From: Paulownia fortunei
Lineage: Eukaryota; Streptophyta; Magnoliopsida; Lamiales; Paulowniaceae
DNA: 64,000 nt
Direction of reading: 5' to 3'
NCBI GenBank assembly: GCA_019321725.1
Contig: CM033108.1
Coordinates: forward strand, 11,798,060-11,862,059
Shown: positions 22,883-34,476 of the stretch, piece by piece
Position numbering within the stretch: position 1 is the first letter of the stretch
Layout: the number at the start of each line of letters is the position of its first letter
The notes under the pieces: generated by a model
The model's database searches: none
Told to the model about the DNA's origin: nothing
Seen by the model: the letters and a program-made list of their open reading frames with translations, nothing else
Made by a program: the position numbers and the translations under genes

Positions 22883-23505
22883 ATGATTAACAACGAGCGA
22901 GATGTGGAGAACAGATCATTGTTAGATTATGTTAAACCTTCGGTCGATGAGACTAGTTTGTGTATTAGGAGGTCGGCAATACGAGTAAATACTTTTGAGA
23001 TTAAATTGGTGATCATTCAAATTATACAAATTTCAATGTTATATGGTAATTTGCCTAGTAATTTTCCCAATGCCCACATCACAAACTTCTTGGAGATTTG
23101 TGACACTTTTAAGCATAATGGAGTGACCGATAATGCTATTAGACTAAGAAAAATTAATTTATTACTCGTCGGATTAATTACCACATAGGAGGCCATGGCA
23201 CAAGCATTCCTTGCCAAGTACTTCCCATCATCCAAAACCACTAAAATGAGGAACAATATTACTATATTTGTGCAATTTGAGATGGAGTCCTTGTATGAAG
23301 GTTGGGAGAGGTTCAAGGATTTGTTGAGGTAATCTTACTAAATTTGAAAACACAAATAGGTCAGATTGCAAGTATAGTGTTGGGGCGTGCTCAAGGGACA
23401 TTGCCAAGGGACACAGAGAAAAACCTCAAGGCACAAGTAAATGTAATTATGTTGAGAAGTGGGAAGAAGATAAATACCAAAGTGCAAGAAGTGAAACCTC
23501 AATAA
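22883..23505 (+). pseudogene. Athila-type gag, degenerate
   Basis: 22883-23188 reads LLDYVKPSVDE, FEIKLVIIQIIQ, and the highly conserved block NAHITNFLEICDTFKHNGVT (about 23070-23130). After a TAG where the family has Trp, it continues as AQAFLAKYFPSSKTTKMRN and YEGWERFKDLLR (to 23330), then in another frame LKTQIGQIAS, QGTLPRDTEKN and MLRSGKKI (23345-23460). This order is that of Athila gag, the structural protein of the particle. About 20 residues before AMAQAFLA are missing, as is a longer piece after KDLLR. Confidence 0.92.
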
Positions 23506-24152
23506 GAAAAGTAAGACAAGCCAATATTAAAGCCTAGCACTTCACTCAAATCAATCATCCTTAAAGAGGAGATAAGTGTTCCTCCACCTTATCATATGGC
23601 ATTAAAAAAGCAAAAATTAGATGTGCAATTTTCTAAATTTCTTGAAGTCTTTAAAATGTTGCATATTAATATTCCATTTGTCGATGCTTTACTTCAAATG
23701 CCTAGTTATCATTTTGTCAAATAAAAGGAAATTGGAGGAATATGAGATGGAAAATTTAACGAAGGAGTGCTCGGTGATTGTGCAAAATAAGTTTCCTCCT
23801 AAGCTTAAGGACCCTATAAGTTTCTTTATCCTTTGCACTATTGGTTCAACTACTATTCCTAATGCTTTATGTGATTTGGGGGTAAGTTTAATCTTATGGC
23901 TTTATCGGTTTATAGGAAGCTTGGATTAGGAGAGCCAAGCTAACAATGGTGTCACTTCAACTAGCTGATCGGTCCATCAAGTATCCAAGAGGTATTGGTA
24001 AGGATGTACCTTTAAAGCTAGACATGTTTATTTTCCGGTTGATTTCATTGTGTTACATGAAGAAAGATGCTAATGTTCCCCTTATTCTAGGTAGACCTTT
24101 CCTTGCAATGAGTAGAGCTTTAATTAATGTGCAACTAGGATACTTAGAATAG
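23506..24152 (+). pseudogene. Athila-type aspartic protease region, degenerate
   Basis: It contains the pre-protease block FLEVFKMLHINIPFVDALLQMP (about 23636-23701), LTKECSVI and LPPKLKDP in a second frame, and the protease core CTIG...ALCDLGVS (about 23835-23885), with the active-site Asp-x-Gly (DLG). Then follow YRKLGLGE, LQLADRSIKYPRGI and VPLILGRPFLAMSRALINVQ (to 24150). Several frameshifts and stops occur. The protease would process gag-pol; here it is clearly non-functional. Confidence 0.9.
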
Positions 24153-24737
24153 GGATGACCAAGTGACCTTTCATCAAAAGCTTTCAATTGTTCGATAGAA
24201 ATGAACTTAGGTGGAAACATTGATGCCTTTGACTAGTTGGCAAATGATCTTTTACAACAAACCAATTGTGAGTAGAAAGTTGACGCATATATTGTGAACT
24301 TAAGGGAAAATGAAACAGGTAAAACGCATATTGATGTGAATGAAGTTAAGGGATTGAACAAAAGCCTAAGTGTTATCAATTAGAAATTTCTAATCCCTTT
24401 ATTGTTAAGGATGTGCAGAAAATAAGTTGAAGGATGCATTTGAAAAATTATTGGAAAATTCAAAAGGAGGAGATGGAGGATGAAAGCTTGGTGGCTGCCC
24501 TTATACACTTTGACGCCAAATTCCCCTTTAAGTAGTTGTTTCAAGTGAAATCAAAACTTCAAGGCAAGCCAAGGCCAAGATTATGATCTACCATGCAAGG
24601 TAGGCGCATGTGGAGAGATTTAAACCCCTTAATACACGGTGTTTAACACCGATCCAAGCACTACTTGGGAAAAAGTAACAAGCATAAGATGTGTAAATTT
24701 CATCTTACCTTTATCTAAAGAGGGGTAACACAGTCGA
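24153..24737 (+). pseudogene. Post-protease remnant; RT, RNase H and integrase deleted
   Basis: After the protease there are only short frames (a basic RRRMWRDLNPL near 24600-24640) and then the conserved post-pol word. About 3 kb of pol expected in Athila is absent, and no nested insertion explains it, so a deletion removed it. Confidence 0.6.
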
Positions 24738-25255
24738 ACAGGTGACTATAAACCAAGCACTTCTAGGGAGACAACCCAACTCTTTTGCTTTCTTTACTTT
24801 TGAATAATTTTTTGGTTAGTTTTTGAAGTATGTTCCATTTCTAGATTTAGATATGTTGAGCTTTTTTTTGTTTAGCTGTTGCATTGCTTCATTTGCATTT
24901 TCACTTTTGTGAATAGCCCATGTGTTTTCATGCCTCTTTTTTCTTGTGTAGATGGACATCTCCTTGGTGATATGTATGGATCTCCCATGGACTCCAAAGG
25001 CATCATCTATTGGAAAAGAGAGTTTTCTATTCCTCCCCCGTATGTTCTTTATTTCTTTGAACATTGAAGAAAATGTTAATTTTAAAGTTGGGGGTGAGAT
25101 TCGTATTTTGTGTGATTGAGCTTTATGTATGTGAAAAATTGAGCCAAATTGTTTTGATTTTTGTTTTGATTTTTGTGTGAATCGCATATGTTGTATGCGA
25201 TGAGAGTCCAAGAGCAAGCATGTTTTGTTGACACACTTAGTTGAGTTCATGTTTT

Positions 25256-25700
25256 GTAATTGAATGAATAACTTGATTATTGATTACCTATGATGATACC
25301 TAATTGATATTGTATAGAGTCTAAAAGAAATAAAGATTGCTAGTCTTGTGACATATCTATTTTTGTATGTATTTGATATTTATCATGAATGATGATTTTT
25401 TATTAAGCATGTTGTGTCAAATCTTCTAAATTGTATGCTACTTGGTGTTGGATTTTGCTTCCAATAAGTCGTATTATTTTGTAATTGAATGAATAACTTG
25501 ATTATTGATTACCTATGATGATACCTAATTGATATTGTATAGAGTCTAAAAGAAAGAAAGATTGCTAGTCTTGTGACATATCTATTTTTGTATGTATTTG
25601 ATATTTATCATGAATGATGATTTTTTATTAAGCATGTTGTATCAAATCTTCTAAATTGTATGCTACTTGGTGTTGGATTTTGCTTCCAATAAGTCGTATT
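25256..25700 (+). repeat. 225-bp tandem duplication, two near-identical copies
   Basis: Copy 1 starts at 25256 and copy 2 at 25481, both with GTAATTGAATGAATAACTTG and both containing ATTGATATTGTATAGAGTCT and TTGGATTTTGCTTCCAATAA. Only a few single-base differences are visible, so the duplication is younger than the surrounding decay. Confidence 0.9.
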
Positions 25701-25883
25701 GGTCATTTTATGGTGTTCCAATAAGTTGTGTCAATTCTAGATAACTAGCAAACTTGAAAATAATTTAGACCATCTTTGACTCGTTTAAGCCTTTCAAGCT
25801 TACCATGATCATATTTTTATTCACTAGTTACCCTTTTCAGCCTTTTGTAAAGAATGGCATATGCAAAGCATATGAATTATCAT

Positions 25884-25888
25884 CATTC
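25884..25888 (+). repeat. Target site duplication CATTC around solo copia LTR
   Basis: CATTC at 25884-25888 is repeated exactly at 28116-28120 on the other side of the LTR. Confidence 0.9.
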
Positions 25889-28115
25889 TGTTAGGTTCGC
25901 TATAATCGTAGGGGTATACGCAGCAGAAAATTAAAATTTTATCAAACATAAATTTAACCCCTTTGATTCGAAAGCGATTTTAACGATCGCGCTTATTCAA
26001 GTGAATATATAAATAAATATAAAATCGGATTATACCTTTTGTGCACTCCGGTTGTTGTAGGGAATGAAGCAATCAATTGCTTATCCTGGACTATCAGAAC
26101 TCGCAGGGATCCAAGTGTCTCCCCTCTATCAGGTCCACAATACGGAAAGCAACACCAATCAAAAGGATTCGCTAGTATCCTTTTAATTGTTTACTAATGT
26201 AGAACCGGAGTATATTTTCAAGAACAATAAAGATTGATTCTTTAAGTTCTTGAAACAATAATATGAAGAAAATAACAAGAAACTGATTTTTATTTTTCTT
26301 TCTTTTCTTTTCTTGAAGAGTAAAAATAGAAGACTTTAAACAAAATATTTTTGCTCAATTTTTGAATTGAATTATGTAATTTTCATCCCTCATATATATA
26401 GGGCTGAAAATTTTAATCCTTTTCCAACTCTTGGAAAGTTTTTCTATTTTGAACTATTTCAAAACCTTATCTTGGAAGGATTCCAAATCTTCCAAGAACT
26501 CTTCTTTTTTCACTCTTCTATTGTATGTGGACTAATTTGAGACTACATTAATCATCAAAATTGTCTACATACATTGTTGATATTAATTTGAACTCTTCAA
26601 ATAATATCAAGATAGATATATATCATATATATATACTATAATTATATTTATACATAAATTAAATCTTAGTGGCCTATTTTATCCTATAAAATTGGTCACT
26701 ATATTTATTTATCTATAAATATATTAATTAAATAAATCATATTTATTTAATTTATTCTCTTCATACTTTAGTGGGCTTCTTAAGTGATCCACATTTATTT
26801 TGGACTTGGACTCAAAAATCCCCAAATCAATTCAATTGATTCAATCCAATTTAATCAATCCAATTGATTAATTTAATTTACTCCAATTGGGCTTCCTAAT
26901 CAAATTAGGTCCAATTAAATAATCCAATTACTTAATTGAATAATTTAATTTAACTATTAAATTAAATAGAACCCTTAATTAATTAATTGATCAGTATTAA
27001 TTAATTAATTTCCAACCATTGGATAAAATCTAAAATTAAAATATTACTTTCCATAAAGATGTGTGACCCTCTTAGGTTCACTACTAAGCTAGTAGTGGGT
27101 TTGCAACATTTGCAACTTATGAATAACAATTATTTCAATTAATTAATCCAATTAATTAATCCGCTTGGAATCAACTCCTTAATTCCAAGAACCTCACTAT
27201 CCATGAAAACACCTAGCAAGTAATCATGGCAAACTAGTCTTAGGTGAAATAGCGAGTAAACCTATTTCAGTTGCGAGTACCATACACGTACGGTCCTTTC
27301 GACAGCTAATCTCCTGATTGAATCTAAGGCATGGATTATAAGTCGAAACCCTAAATGATTCAATTGCTGTGATCACATTTCAAGTTCCAATGATTCTTGA
27401 TGAATCACAATTCATTCTGCCTTGGCCAAAGTCTTTGAATCACGAACTATGAAAACACAGGAGATTCCCTTGTTTAAAAAAAAACAAGTGTCGAATTCTA
27501 TGTTGGCCACTGACAAACCTCCATGCACACCAGTGCAACACCCAACATACCCCTTTGTGATTGTCAAGCAATCAGAAGATATATCAAAGTGCTGCAGGAT
27601 GCACACAAGGCTACCATCGTGCCTCAAGTCTGAGGACTAGTTGTGTACTATCGCAACACAGAAATTCTTATTTCGACGGGCAAAGCCTCCAACTAAGAAT
27701 TTCTTGCGGGCCATATTCGGTGTACTTGTTCCCTAACAGCACCCACATATATGCACTTACGTCTCTACGCTAATGCCAATGGAATGTGACATCCTCGTCT
27801 CACAAGTATGCATTATATGTACGAGTCTTATTGAGTTATTTGATGTCCCATCTTAAAAAAAACTCTCGACTCGGAACTTATTTAAGACCAAAGCCTTAGA
27901 GGTATGTTCCATGATCGCCATCATATGCGCGACGATGCCCCGTAGCTAAATTTGGTCTAAGGACTTTATCTAATGTGCAGAAATAAAAAAATGCAAGACA
28001 TAAGATAAAGAAAATGCCTTTTTATTAATATGATTCCCAATAAGATTGTCTTTACAAAAGCAAAAGAGTATAATACACCCAATCTAATTAGGGCGTTGGG
28101 CATCCTACTCTAACA
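25889..28115 (-). mobile_element. Solo copia LTR (same family as 43328-52892)
   Basis: On the plus strand it reads TGTTAGGTTCGC...CTCTAACA with a perfect CATTC duplication, so it is complete at 2227 bp. It matches the copia LTRs at 43328-45534 and 51001-52892 over the full visible length, and so lies in minus orientation. No internal sequence is present, so unequal recombination between two LTRs removed it. It lies inside the Athila-like 3' region. Confidence 0.93.
26387..26403 (-). promoter_or_regulatory. TATA box of copia LTR (solo copy)
   Basis: Minus-strand CCCTATATATATGAGGG is kept at this place in the other two LTRs (43824-43840 intact; 51501-51517 with one change), suggesting the promoter of the family. 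Confidence 0.45.
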
Positions 28116-28512
28116 CATTCGACTTCATTTCATGTAAGTTGATTACATCAACCTTGGGCAACCTCAAAAACCATGACTTGTTCCTAAAAAAGCTTAGTGT
28201 GAGATATATTGTGCACTTTTGATGAGGTACATGAATGGAAAATTGAGGGTATGTGAATAATTTATGCAAGTAATGGAGACACTACATCCCAATTCGACAA
28301 AAAGAAATAAGTTTAGAGGTTGTGAAGGAATGAACAATAAGAAATGAAGTCTTAGGATTTATGGGAAAAAAAAAAAGAGAAAAGGAAAAAAAATGTGAAG
28401 CACAAAAGAGATCCCTTGTTTAGACCAAGGGACCATTGGTTGTGAAATTCATACCTAAAACACATGTATAAAACTTGAGTTTGACACTTCACATACACAT
28501 ATTTTGAATTCA
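28116..28512. other. Athila-like 3' noncoding region, middle part
   Basis: Continuation of the Athila-like element between the solo copia LTR and the Helitron. No gene is seen. Confidence 0.5.
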
Positions 28513-30321
28513 CTAGTAAGTAACACGTGCGTTGCATGTGATTTATACAATTTTAGTAAATTAATTAATTTATTTAATAATTTAATTAAGTAAAGTAAAG
28601 ATATTGCAAGTTATTTCATAAATAAGAAATATTAAATAAAAATATAATCAATAAAAATTAAAAATGAACTAATTATTGATGGATATAAATGATTAATAAA
28701 ATTATTGAAAGAAGTAAAATTAATGAAAATTCAAAATCTAAATAAAAATATAACTAAATGAGTTCTTATGTGAATTCATTTTTACATTAATTCTTCTCTT
28801 GTTTGATCTTAATAGTTGGAGAAGTATTTTTCTTAATTGATTTGACAAACTTTTTTTATAGTTAAAATATTATTTTAGATCAAATTGTTCTTTTAAATTC
28901 AATATTGAAGAACGATACATGATAAAATATATGACTTACTCGTTGTTCATGACAATTAATTTCCTTAGGTTGCATTTAGATGAAAGGATTTGGATTTAGG
29001 GGGCGGATTTGGGAGAAGGATTACAAATGACTCATTTTAAGATGGATTTAAAATCCACCATAATGACTCCAAAAATATCTCTAAATAGGAGTTTAATGAT
29101 TTAAAATTCATTATATTATGAGATTATCCAAACAAACTCAAATTATGAATTTGAAATCATTAACTTTAAATCTATCAATTCAAATAAAGCCTTAATGGTT
29201 TCAATGCTGCTTTGGAATTTGTGGTCATTTTGCATTCTTTGACTTTTATTACAATTCCATAAGTATTTGCACAATATGATTTAAAATTTAAACATATGTG
29301 ATAGAAAATATAGTTTAATGAATAAGTAAAGGTAAAATAATTTGTACCAACTCTTTTATTTTCGTGAAATCCAGGATGTATGTATTTGAACTCCAAAAAA
29401 TTGTAGTAAACTTTCTCTCTAATATGTTCAAGGCATCTTTCACAATGCTATGTTTTTTAGGCACTAATTCCTTTTTTGGATGTGCATTAGGAATATCGGA
29501 GTAACATTTTTAACATCTTTAGAGATCAAATATGTCTTGTTGATTGCAAACATTTCGGAAAATAATTGATATCATCATTGAAAATTATTACTCTGATTTG
29601 GACACCCTGCAAGAGTTAATAATTCTATAAAAATCTTTAAAATATAACAAAAACATAAAGTTTGAATTTTAGTTTATTTACTTAAATCGCTACCCATCAT
29701 TATCATCTTTGGGTTCTCAAGAAAAGTTTTATTCGCTAAATGTTCCAATCCCAACTTTTAAAGCCCTTAATTGTATTATGAAATATTTTATATTTATCTA
29801 TAAAAGTATTTGAATCATTCAAATATCCTGTATTTAATGGAATTTAAATATTATTATAATAAAATAATATAAATGAATTATAATAAATGGAGAAACCAAA
29901 ATCATATAGGAATTACTATTCCATAGTGAAGTGAAACAACTTAATGCACAAATTAACTCAAATAGGTAAAAAGACATGCTTTTCAGTATATTGCCCAAAC
30001 ACAATCTTTATAGAGAAATTACATTACCATTCTTGTACCATTACACAATCCATTTATTTGATCTAAATTCCTCAAAAGAATTATTGGGTAATTTCTTCAT
30101 AGCAATAAATTGAGGCAAGCCATTTAGAGTTATAAGATTTCAAAAAGCCTTTTTCATAATGGTTGTTTGTGTCATACATAACTTCATCAAAACTATAAAA
30201 AGTTCTTTCTCCTTCAGGAAACGTAGAGATCAACTTATCATTGAATCTGCAAACATGCTTGTCATTTATATGACTGAATGTACATTCTTATTTAATGCTG
30301 GAAAATAACCCTAATAAGTCG

Positions 30322-30950
30322 TTATATTGATTCTTCTTCATTGTCATACTCAATAATCATTTCTTTTTGAATTTTGATGTTACGTTCAATATCAGTTCGT
30401 TTCTTACAGTTTTTTACTCTAAGTAAGATATCATTAAAGTTTGGATCATTCTTCAACCCAATGTTCCTTGACAAAGTAATTTTTCTCATTTTAGACCACA
30501 AATATGATTTCACCAAACTTTCAGTAATAGTTTGCCCTAGGAACAAATTGGTAATACTTGTCTAAAATCTCAATAATTTTCCACCAAAATCCTCATTATT
30601 TTTCATTACGTCTTTCAATAATTTATTAACATTCTCACATGCCATTATTTTGTCATTGGTGGTTCATCCCATAAAAGTAGTTGTCCTTTATGCAATAGCT
30701 CTCCAAGCCCACTTTGTTTGGACATAGTGCACTCACTTAATTCATTTGCATTTATTAGTATTTTGAAGAGTGAATGTATTCCCCACAGCATTATAGGAAT
30801 CTTTAGAAGATTACATGAAGTGATGTTTTTTCCCATACTATCCAGGAAAATATTCAAATTTATCAAAGTTTTGATAATTTGTAGTTCAAATAAGGTTTCT
30901 AATTCTCTTTGGTACACAATATACTAAGATGATTGCAAATAGTCTTCACA
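30322..30950 (-). pseudogene. Helitron Pif1-type helicase domain, degenerate
   Basis: Minus-strand blocks are KIPIMLWGIHSLFKI (where Helitron helicases have the K-I-P-I motif), CTMSKQSGLGELLHKGQLLLW with the Walker B-like WDEPPM (about 30650-30760), and LWSKMRKITLSRNIGLKNDP with FNDILLRV (30400-30520). These are recognised helicase segments in the correct order. The ATP-binding P-loop upstream is not readable, and stops and frameshifts separate the blocks. Confidence 0.85.
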
Positions 30951-30994
30951 GGTCATGAGGCATTTGAAAAGTGACAGCTTCATTTAAACATTCT

Positions 30995-32005
30995 TCTTTT
31001 TTGTGTTGCTTTTTTGAATCTAGAGCTCGTATATAAGATAATGACCCTCTGTCATGATTCAAGAATAACCTAAGATAATATCATTCACCTTCAGTAGGAT
31101 TTGCAATATTTATATGCCCAAATCACATCTATTTTCTTTCTTTCTTTCTTTTCAATATTTACCTTGTTTGTCCCATGCACAATGCTATGAAGATTCCCTA
31201 TAAAGATATTTTGTCACTTTTTCACTTTTAGAGCACATAGAAAAAGCTTCGTGAGCATTATTTTGGAGACATGATCCCAACTTAAAATATTTTCTAATTG
31301 CCAAATAGTCACATATTGTTGATTTGGGAGGTGAAGTTGCAAATTGATTATTGCTAGGTATACTTCGTTTAAATTAATTCAAAAATTCTCCACATTGCTT
31401 CTTGAGGAGAGACCTATCGGGTATCTTGAAATTATTTAATTTCATCAATTAAATTTTCATCATCATTGTGGGAGATATGAATTGTCATTCTATCATGTTC
31501 CTTATAGATATATTTGTATTGATAATAACTCTTTCTAACAGTCCTCTTTTTTGTGTTGCTTCTTTAAATCTAGAGCTTGTATATAAGATGTTGGTCATCT
31601 GTCATGATTCAAAAGTAACCTAAGCTAATATCATTCACCTTCAATAGAATTTGCAGTATTTATACGCCTAATCACATCCATTTTCTTTCTTTCTTTCTTT
31701 CTTTCAAATATTTACCTTGTTTGTCCCATGCATAGTGCTATGGAAATTTGTTATAAATATGTTTTCTTGCCTTTTCACTTTTAGAGCACATAGAAAAAAC
31801 TTCATGAGTATTATTTTGGAGATATGACCCCAACTTAAAATATTTTCCAAGTTTTGATATGCCCAATAGTCACATATTGTTGATTTAGGAGGTGAAGTTG
31901 CAAGTTGATTACTGATAGGTATATTTTGTTCAAATTAATTCAAAAATTCTCCACATTGCTTCTTAAGTAGACACCCACTGGGTATCTTAAAATTGTTTAA
32001 TTTCA
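30995..32005 (-). repeat. Imperfect ~550-bp tandem duplication within Helitron coding region
   Basis: 30995-31450 and 31545-32005 are related copies. Both have TTTTTTGTGTTGCTT at the left, the CTTTCTTTCTTTC run, CTTGTTTGTCCCATGCA, and the segment whose minus-strand translation gives NLQLHLPNQQYVT. That segment belongs to the linker between Rep and helicase. Many substitutions separate the copies, so the duplication is old. Confidence 0.8.
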
Positions 32006-32509
32006 ACAAGTATATTTGTACTAATATTTCACACCTGTCACTCTTGAAAATATCTCGATGTTGATATGATAATTATATCTTGATAAGAGATATAAACTAT
32101 AAGGTACTACCCACTAATTTTTCAGTTGTCTATTGCGAACTTGAACTATTATTCCATTTTTTCTTCTTCTATACACTGAAAATCCATCTTTACCTTGTAT
32201 TACCCCTTTTCACAATATGGACATGGTTAATGATATTTGCACTTTCCATCCACCACACAAGAATTATTCAAGTTATCTCCACATTGTCCACACATCATAT
32301 ATTTTTACAACTAAGTCAAAGAGTTTGGAGTATTTTTCTTAATCAAGTGGTTCAGCACATACAAACATATCAAAGTGATGTGGGGTTATATTCATACTCA
32401 AACTTCAAATTATCAACATATGAGCATGTGACAATCTCCTTTTCTTAAATTTAATTAAATAAACATATGTAGCTACATATCCAAATATTTTCTTATTAAA
32501 TAATTGATG

Positions 32510-32720
32510 TTTCAGATCCTGTAATTTTGGTCGAAATACTTTTGAGGTCAAATCTAGTTGATCTTGAGCTTGTCATCATTCAATTTTTCTTGATCTCTTT
32601 CCATTGTAAATTGCCAGTCATTGTAATAAATAGATTCAGTTTTTCGAATCTTTGTACTAATGCTAATGCATCAAGATATCTACGACACATATCTCTTAGA
32701 TCCCCAATAAATAATACGAA
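32510..32720 (-). pseudogene. Helitron Rep (HUH-type) N-terminal domain fragment
   Basis: The minus-strand translation reads RDMCRRYLDALALVQRFEK and then LFITMTGN...WKEIKKN, the conserved Helitron-like N-terminal block (R-Y-x-D-A-x-A-L-V-x-x-x-G-K-P-D-x-F-x-T-M-T-C-N-P). A stop follows KKN. The HUH and tyrosine motifs expected further along were not readable. Confidence 0.85.
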
Positions 32721-33739
32721 AGAACAATTCTTTCGCCAACTTCACTATTTTAGTATTTTCTTTCAACACACTATCCATGATTCTTTCGTATAATTCAAGT
32801 CTCATATTTGATTCGTTTTAGAGGTACTAATCCAATCTTGTTGTCTAGATGCAAAGAGACTTGTAAATTGCCTTAGATTTCTAATTTATAGCTTGTAGCA
32901 ACTATATTCATCCATAGACTTTCTTATTACTTTCTTTGCTGACAATTATAAATACAAACAATACAATAAAAATTAAAGATTTAAAAAATTCTAATGAGAA
33001 AAGTACTAATTTTGTTAGCAAAACTATATTTAACCTCCAAAAGTAGAGACTCTTCAAAGAACATTTGGTCAACATTGATGATAGATGTTTTACAAATAAA
33101 AGTGTTTGAACCAAGCTTGGTGAAAACTATTTTTTCATTATGTTCATGTTATATGAAATGAGTACATGTATGATATTCTTAAGATAATTTTTAAATTTTT
33201 AATTTGTTTATATCTTCTTGTTATTGGAAAAGAATATCTACATGCACAAGCAAATTTTGATACTATAGAAATATCATTAATATATAATTGGCTATTCATT
33301 GAAATATACTAATCTAACAAAGAAATTAAAAAAATAAAGTAAGGTTTCAACATAATTATATATATACATGTATCTTCAGTGTGTTATTTAGAAATGTCAC
33401 AAATACAAAACAGAGAATAAAAAGAGATTTTTATTATAGAATGTAATTGCAACTGAAAATTATGCAGTTCTGCCACCACAAAATCATCATCTAAATGAAG
33501 CTGAAAAAGCCTCATATTAAGCTTCTTAACAATAGAATTTTTCAGCTGCAATTTAATGACCAATTTCACTCTAAAAACTATGTGTAGATAGGAGATTAAT
33601 TTTCCAATTCAGACCAAAAATCATATGCATATATCTGAAAATTAAGAGTCCAATTACAGCTTAAATCGGTGAGTCCAATTATAACTTAAAATCCGTGTAA
33701 TTGGCAGCAATTAATTTTAGTTTTTCAACACACTTCAAG

Positions 33740-34020
33740 TCCCATCCTTATTGGACTTTTATATTATAAATTATATTATTGTCATTACAATTAACAATGT
33801 TAAAGAGCCTCTCTTTATAGTTTAACTTGGACTTTATTATATTGTGAATTATATTATTACCATTACAAATAGTTTACAAAATTAGGGTCATTTTTGTCCA
33901 ATTAAAAATTAGAAGAAACAGTCATAATTATAATTTAATTTGAACTTTATTATATTGTAAATTATATTATTGGCATTACAAACAATTAATAATGTCAGGG
34001 TCATTTTAGTCCAATCAAAA
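33740..34020 (-). repeat. Subterminal repeats at Helitron 5' end
   Basis: Three related units contain ATTATATTGTRAATTATATT followed by GGCATTACAAA-like sequence and AATGTCAGGGTCAT/AATGTTAAAGAGCC, at about 33760, 33835 and 33950. They are direct repeats near the 5' terminus. Confidence 0.65.
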
Positions 34021-34057
34021 ATTAGAAGAAACATTCACACTTTTATAATAGTATAGA

Positions 34058-34243
34058 TGACTAGATTGATGAAGTACAAGTTTTATAATGTCATTCAACT
34101 AGCTTTATGACTGAACTTTGGATTCATGTGCAATAAAGATTAATGAGGCATTCGAATTGGTTGATCAAGCTTATTAATTCATGATCAAAATATGAGTATA
34201 TGATTGTTTGATTTTGAGTTTTGCTTGAGGACAAACAAAAAGG
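34058..34243. other. Athila-like 3' noncoding region, last part
   Basis: Continuation of the host element after the Helitron, leading through TTGCTTGAGGACAAACAAAA to the polypurine tract. Confidence 0.6.
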
Positions 34244-34260
34244 TAAGTTTGGGGGGTAGT
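34244..34260 (+). other. Polypurine tract of Athila-like element
   Basis: TAAGTTTGGGGGGTAGT directly before the 3' LTR, with the upstream word TTGAGGACAAACAAAA usual for Athila-type elements. Confidence 0.85.
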
Positions 34261-34476
34261 TAGTAGGCTCCTAAATTTTGATATTTTCGACATCTCCATG
34301 AGCACAATTGCACATATTTTTGCCTTACAATTGATACAATTTTGCCTTATTTTTTGATAATTGTATGTAGATATAAAGTTGAAAAAATGGGGTTGAAATA
34401 TATAAAGAAAAAGGGTTTGTGACACAACCAGAATTCTAGGTCGCGGCCCCAAATGAGCAGTGCATTTGGAGCCGCG

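Larger units (their letters stand above)
24738..25888. other. Athila-like 3' noncoding region, first part
   Basis: It opens with AAGCACTTCTAGGGAGACAA, a decayed form of the conserved sequence that follows pol in plant Athila/Tat elements. A purine run AAAGTTGGGGGTGAG lies at 25083-25097. A recent tandem duplication follows (25256-25700). No gene is recognised. Confidence 0.6.
28513..34057 (-). mobile_element. Helitron, 5545 bp, with both termini
   Basis: On the minus strand it begins TCTATACTATTATAAAAGTG (34057 downwards) and ends TTACTTACTAG (28513). It lies between A and T, as Helitrons do. A 3' hairpin, CACATGC-AAC-GCACGTG (one mismatch), stands 10 bases before the CTAG end. Relics of the Rep nuclease and Pif1-type helicase are present on the same strand, so this is a decayed autonomous element rather than a short non-autonomous one. 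Helitrons move as rolling-circle transposons. It sits inside the Athila-like 3' noncoding region. Confidence 0.92.

Noticed and set aside
24816..25250. 144-codon minus-strand frame
   Set aside because: It lies in Athila-like noncoding DNA; the composition is AT-driven and I recognise no motif.
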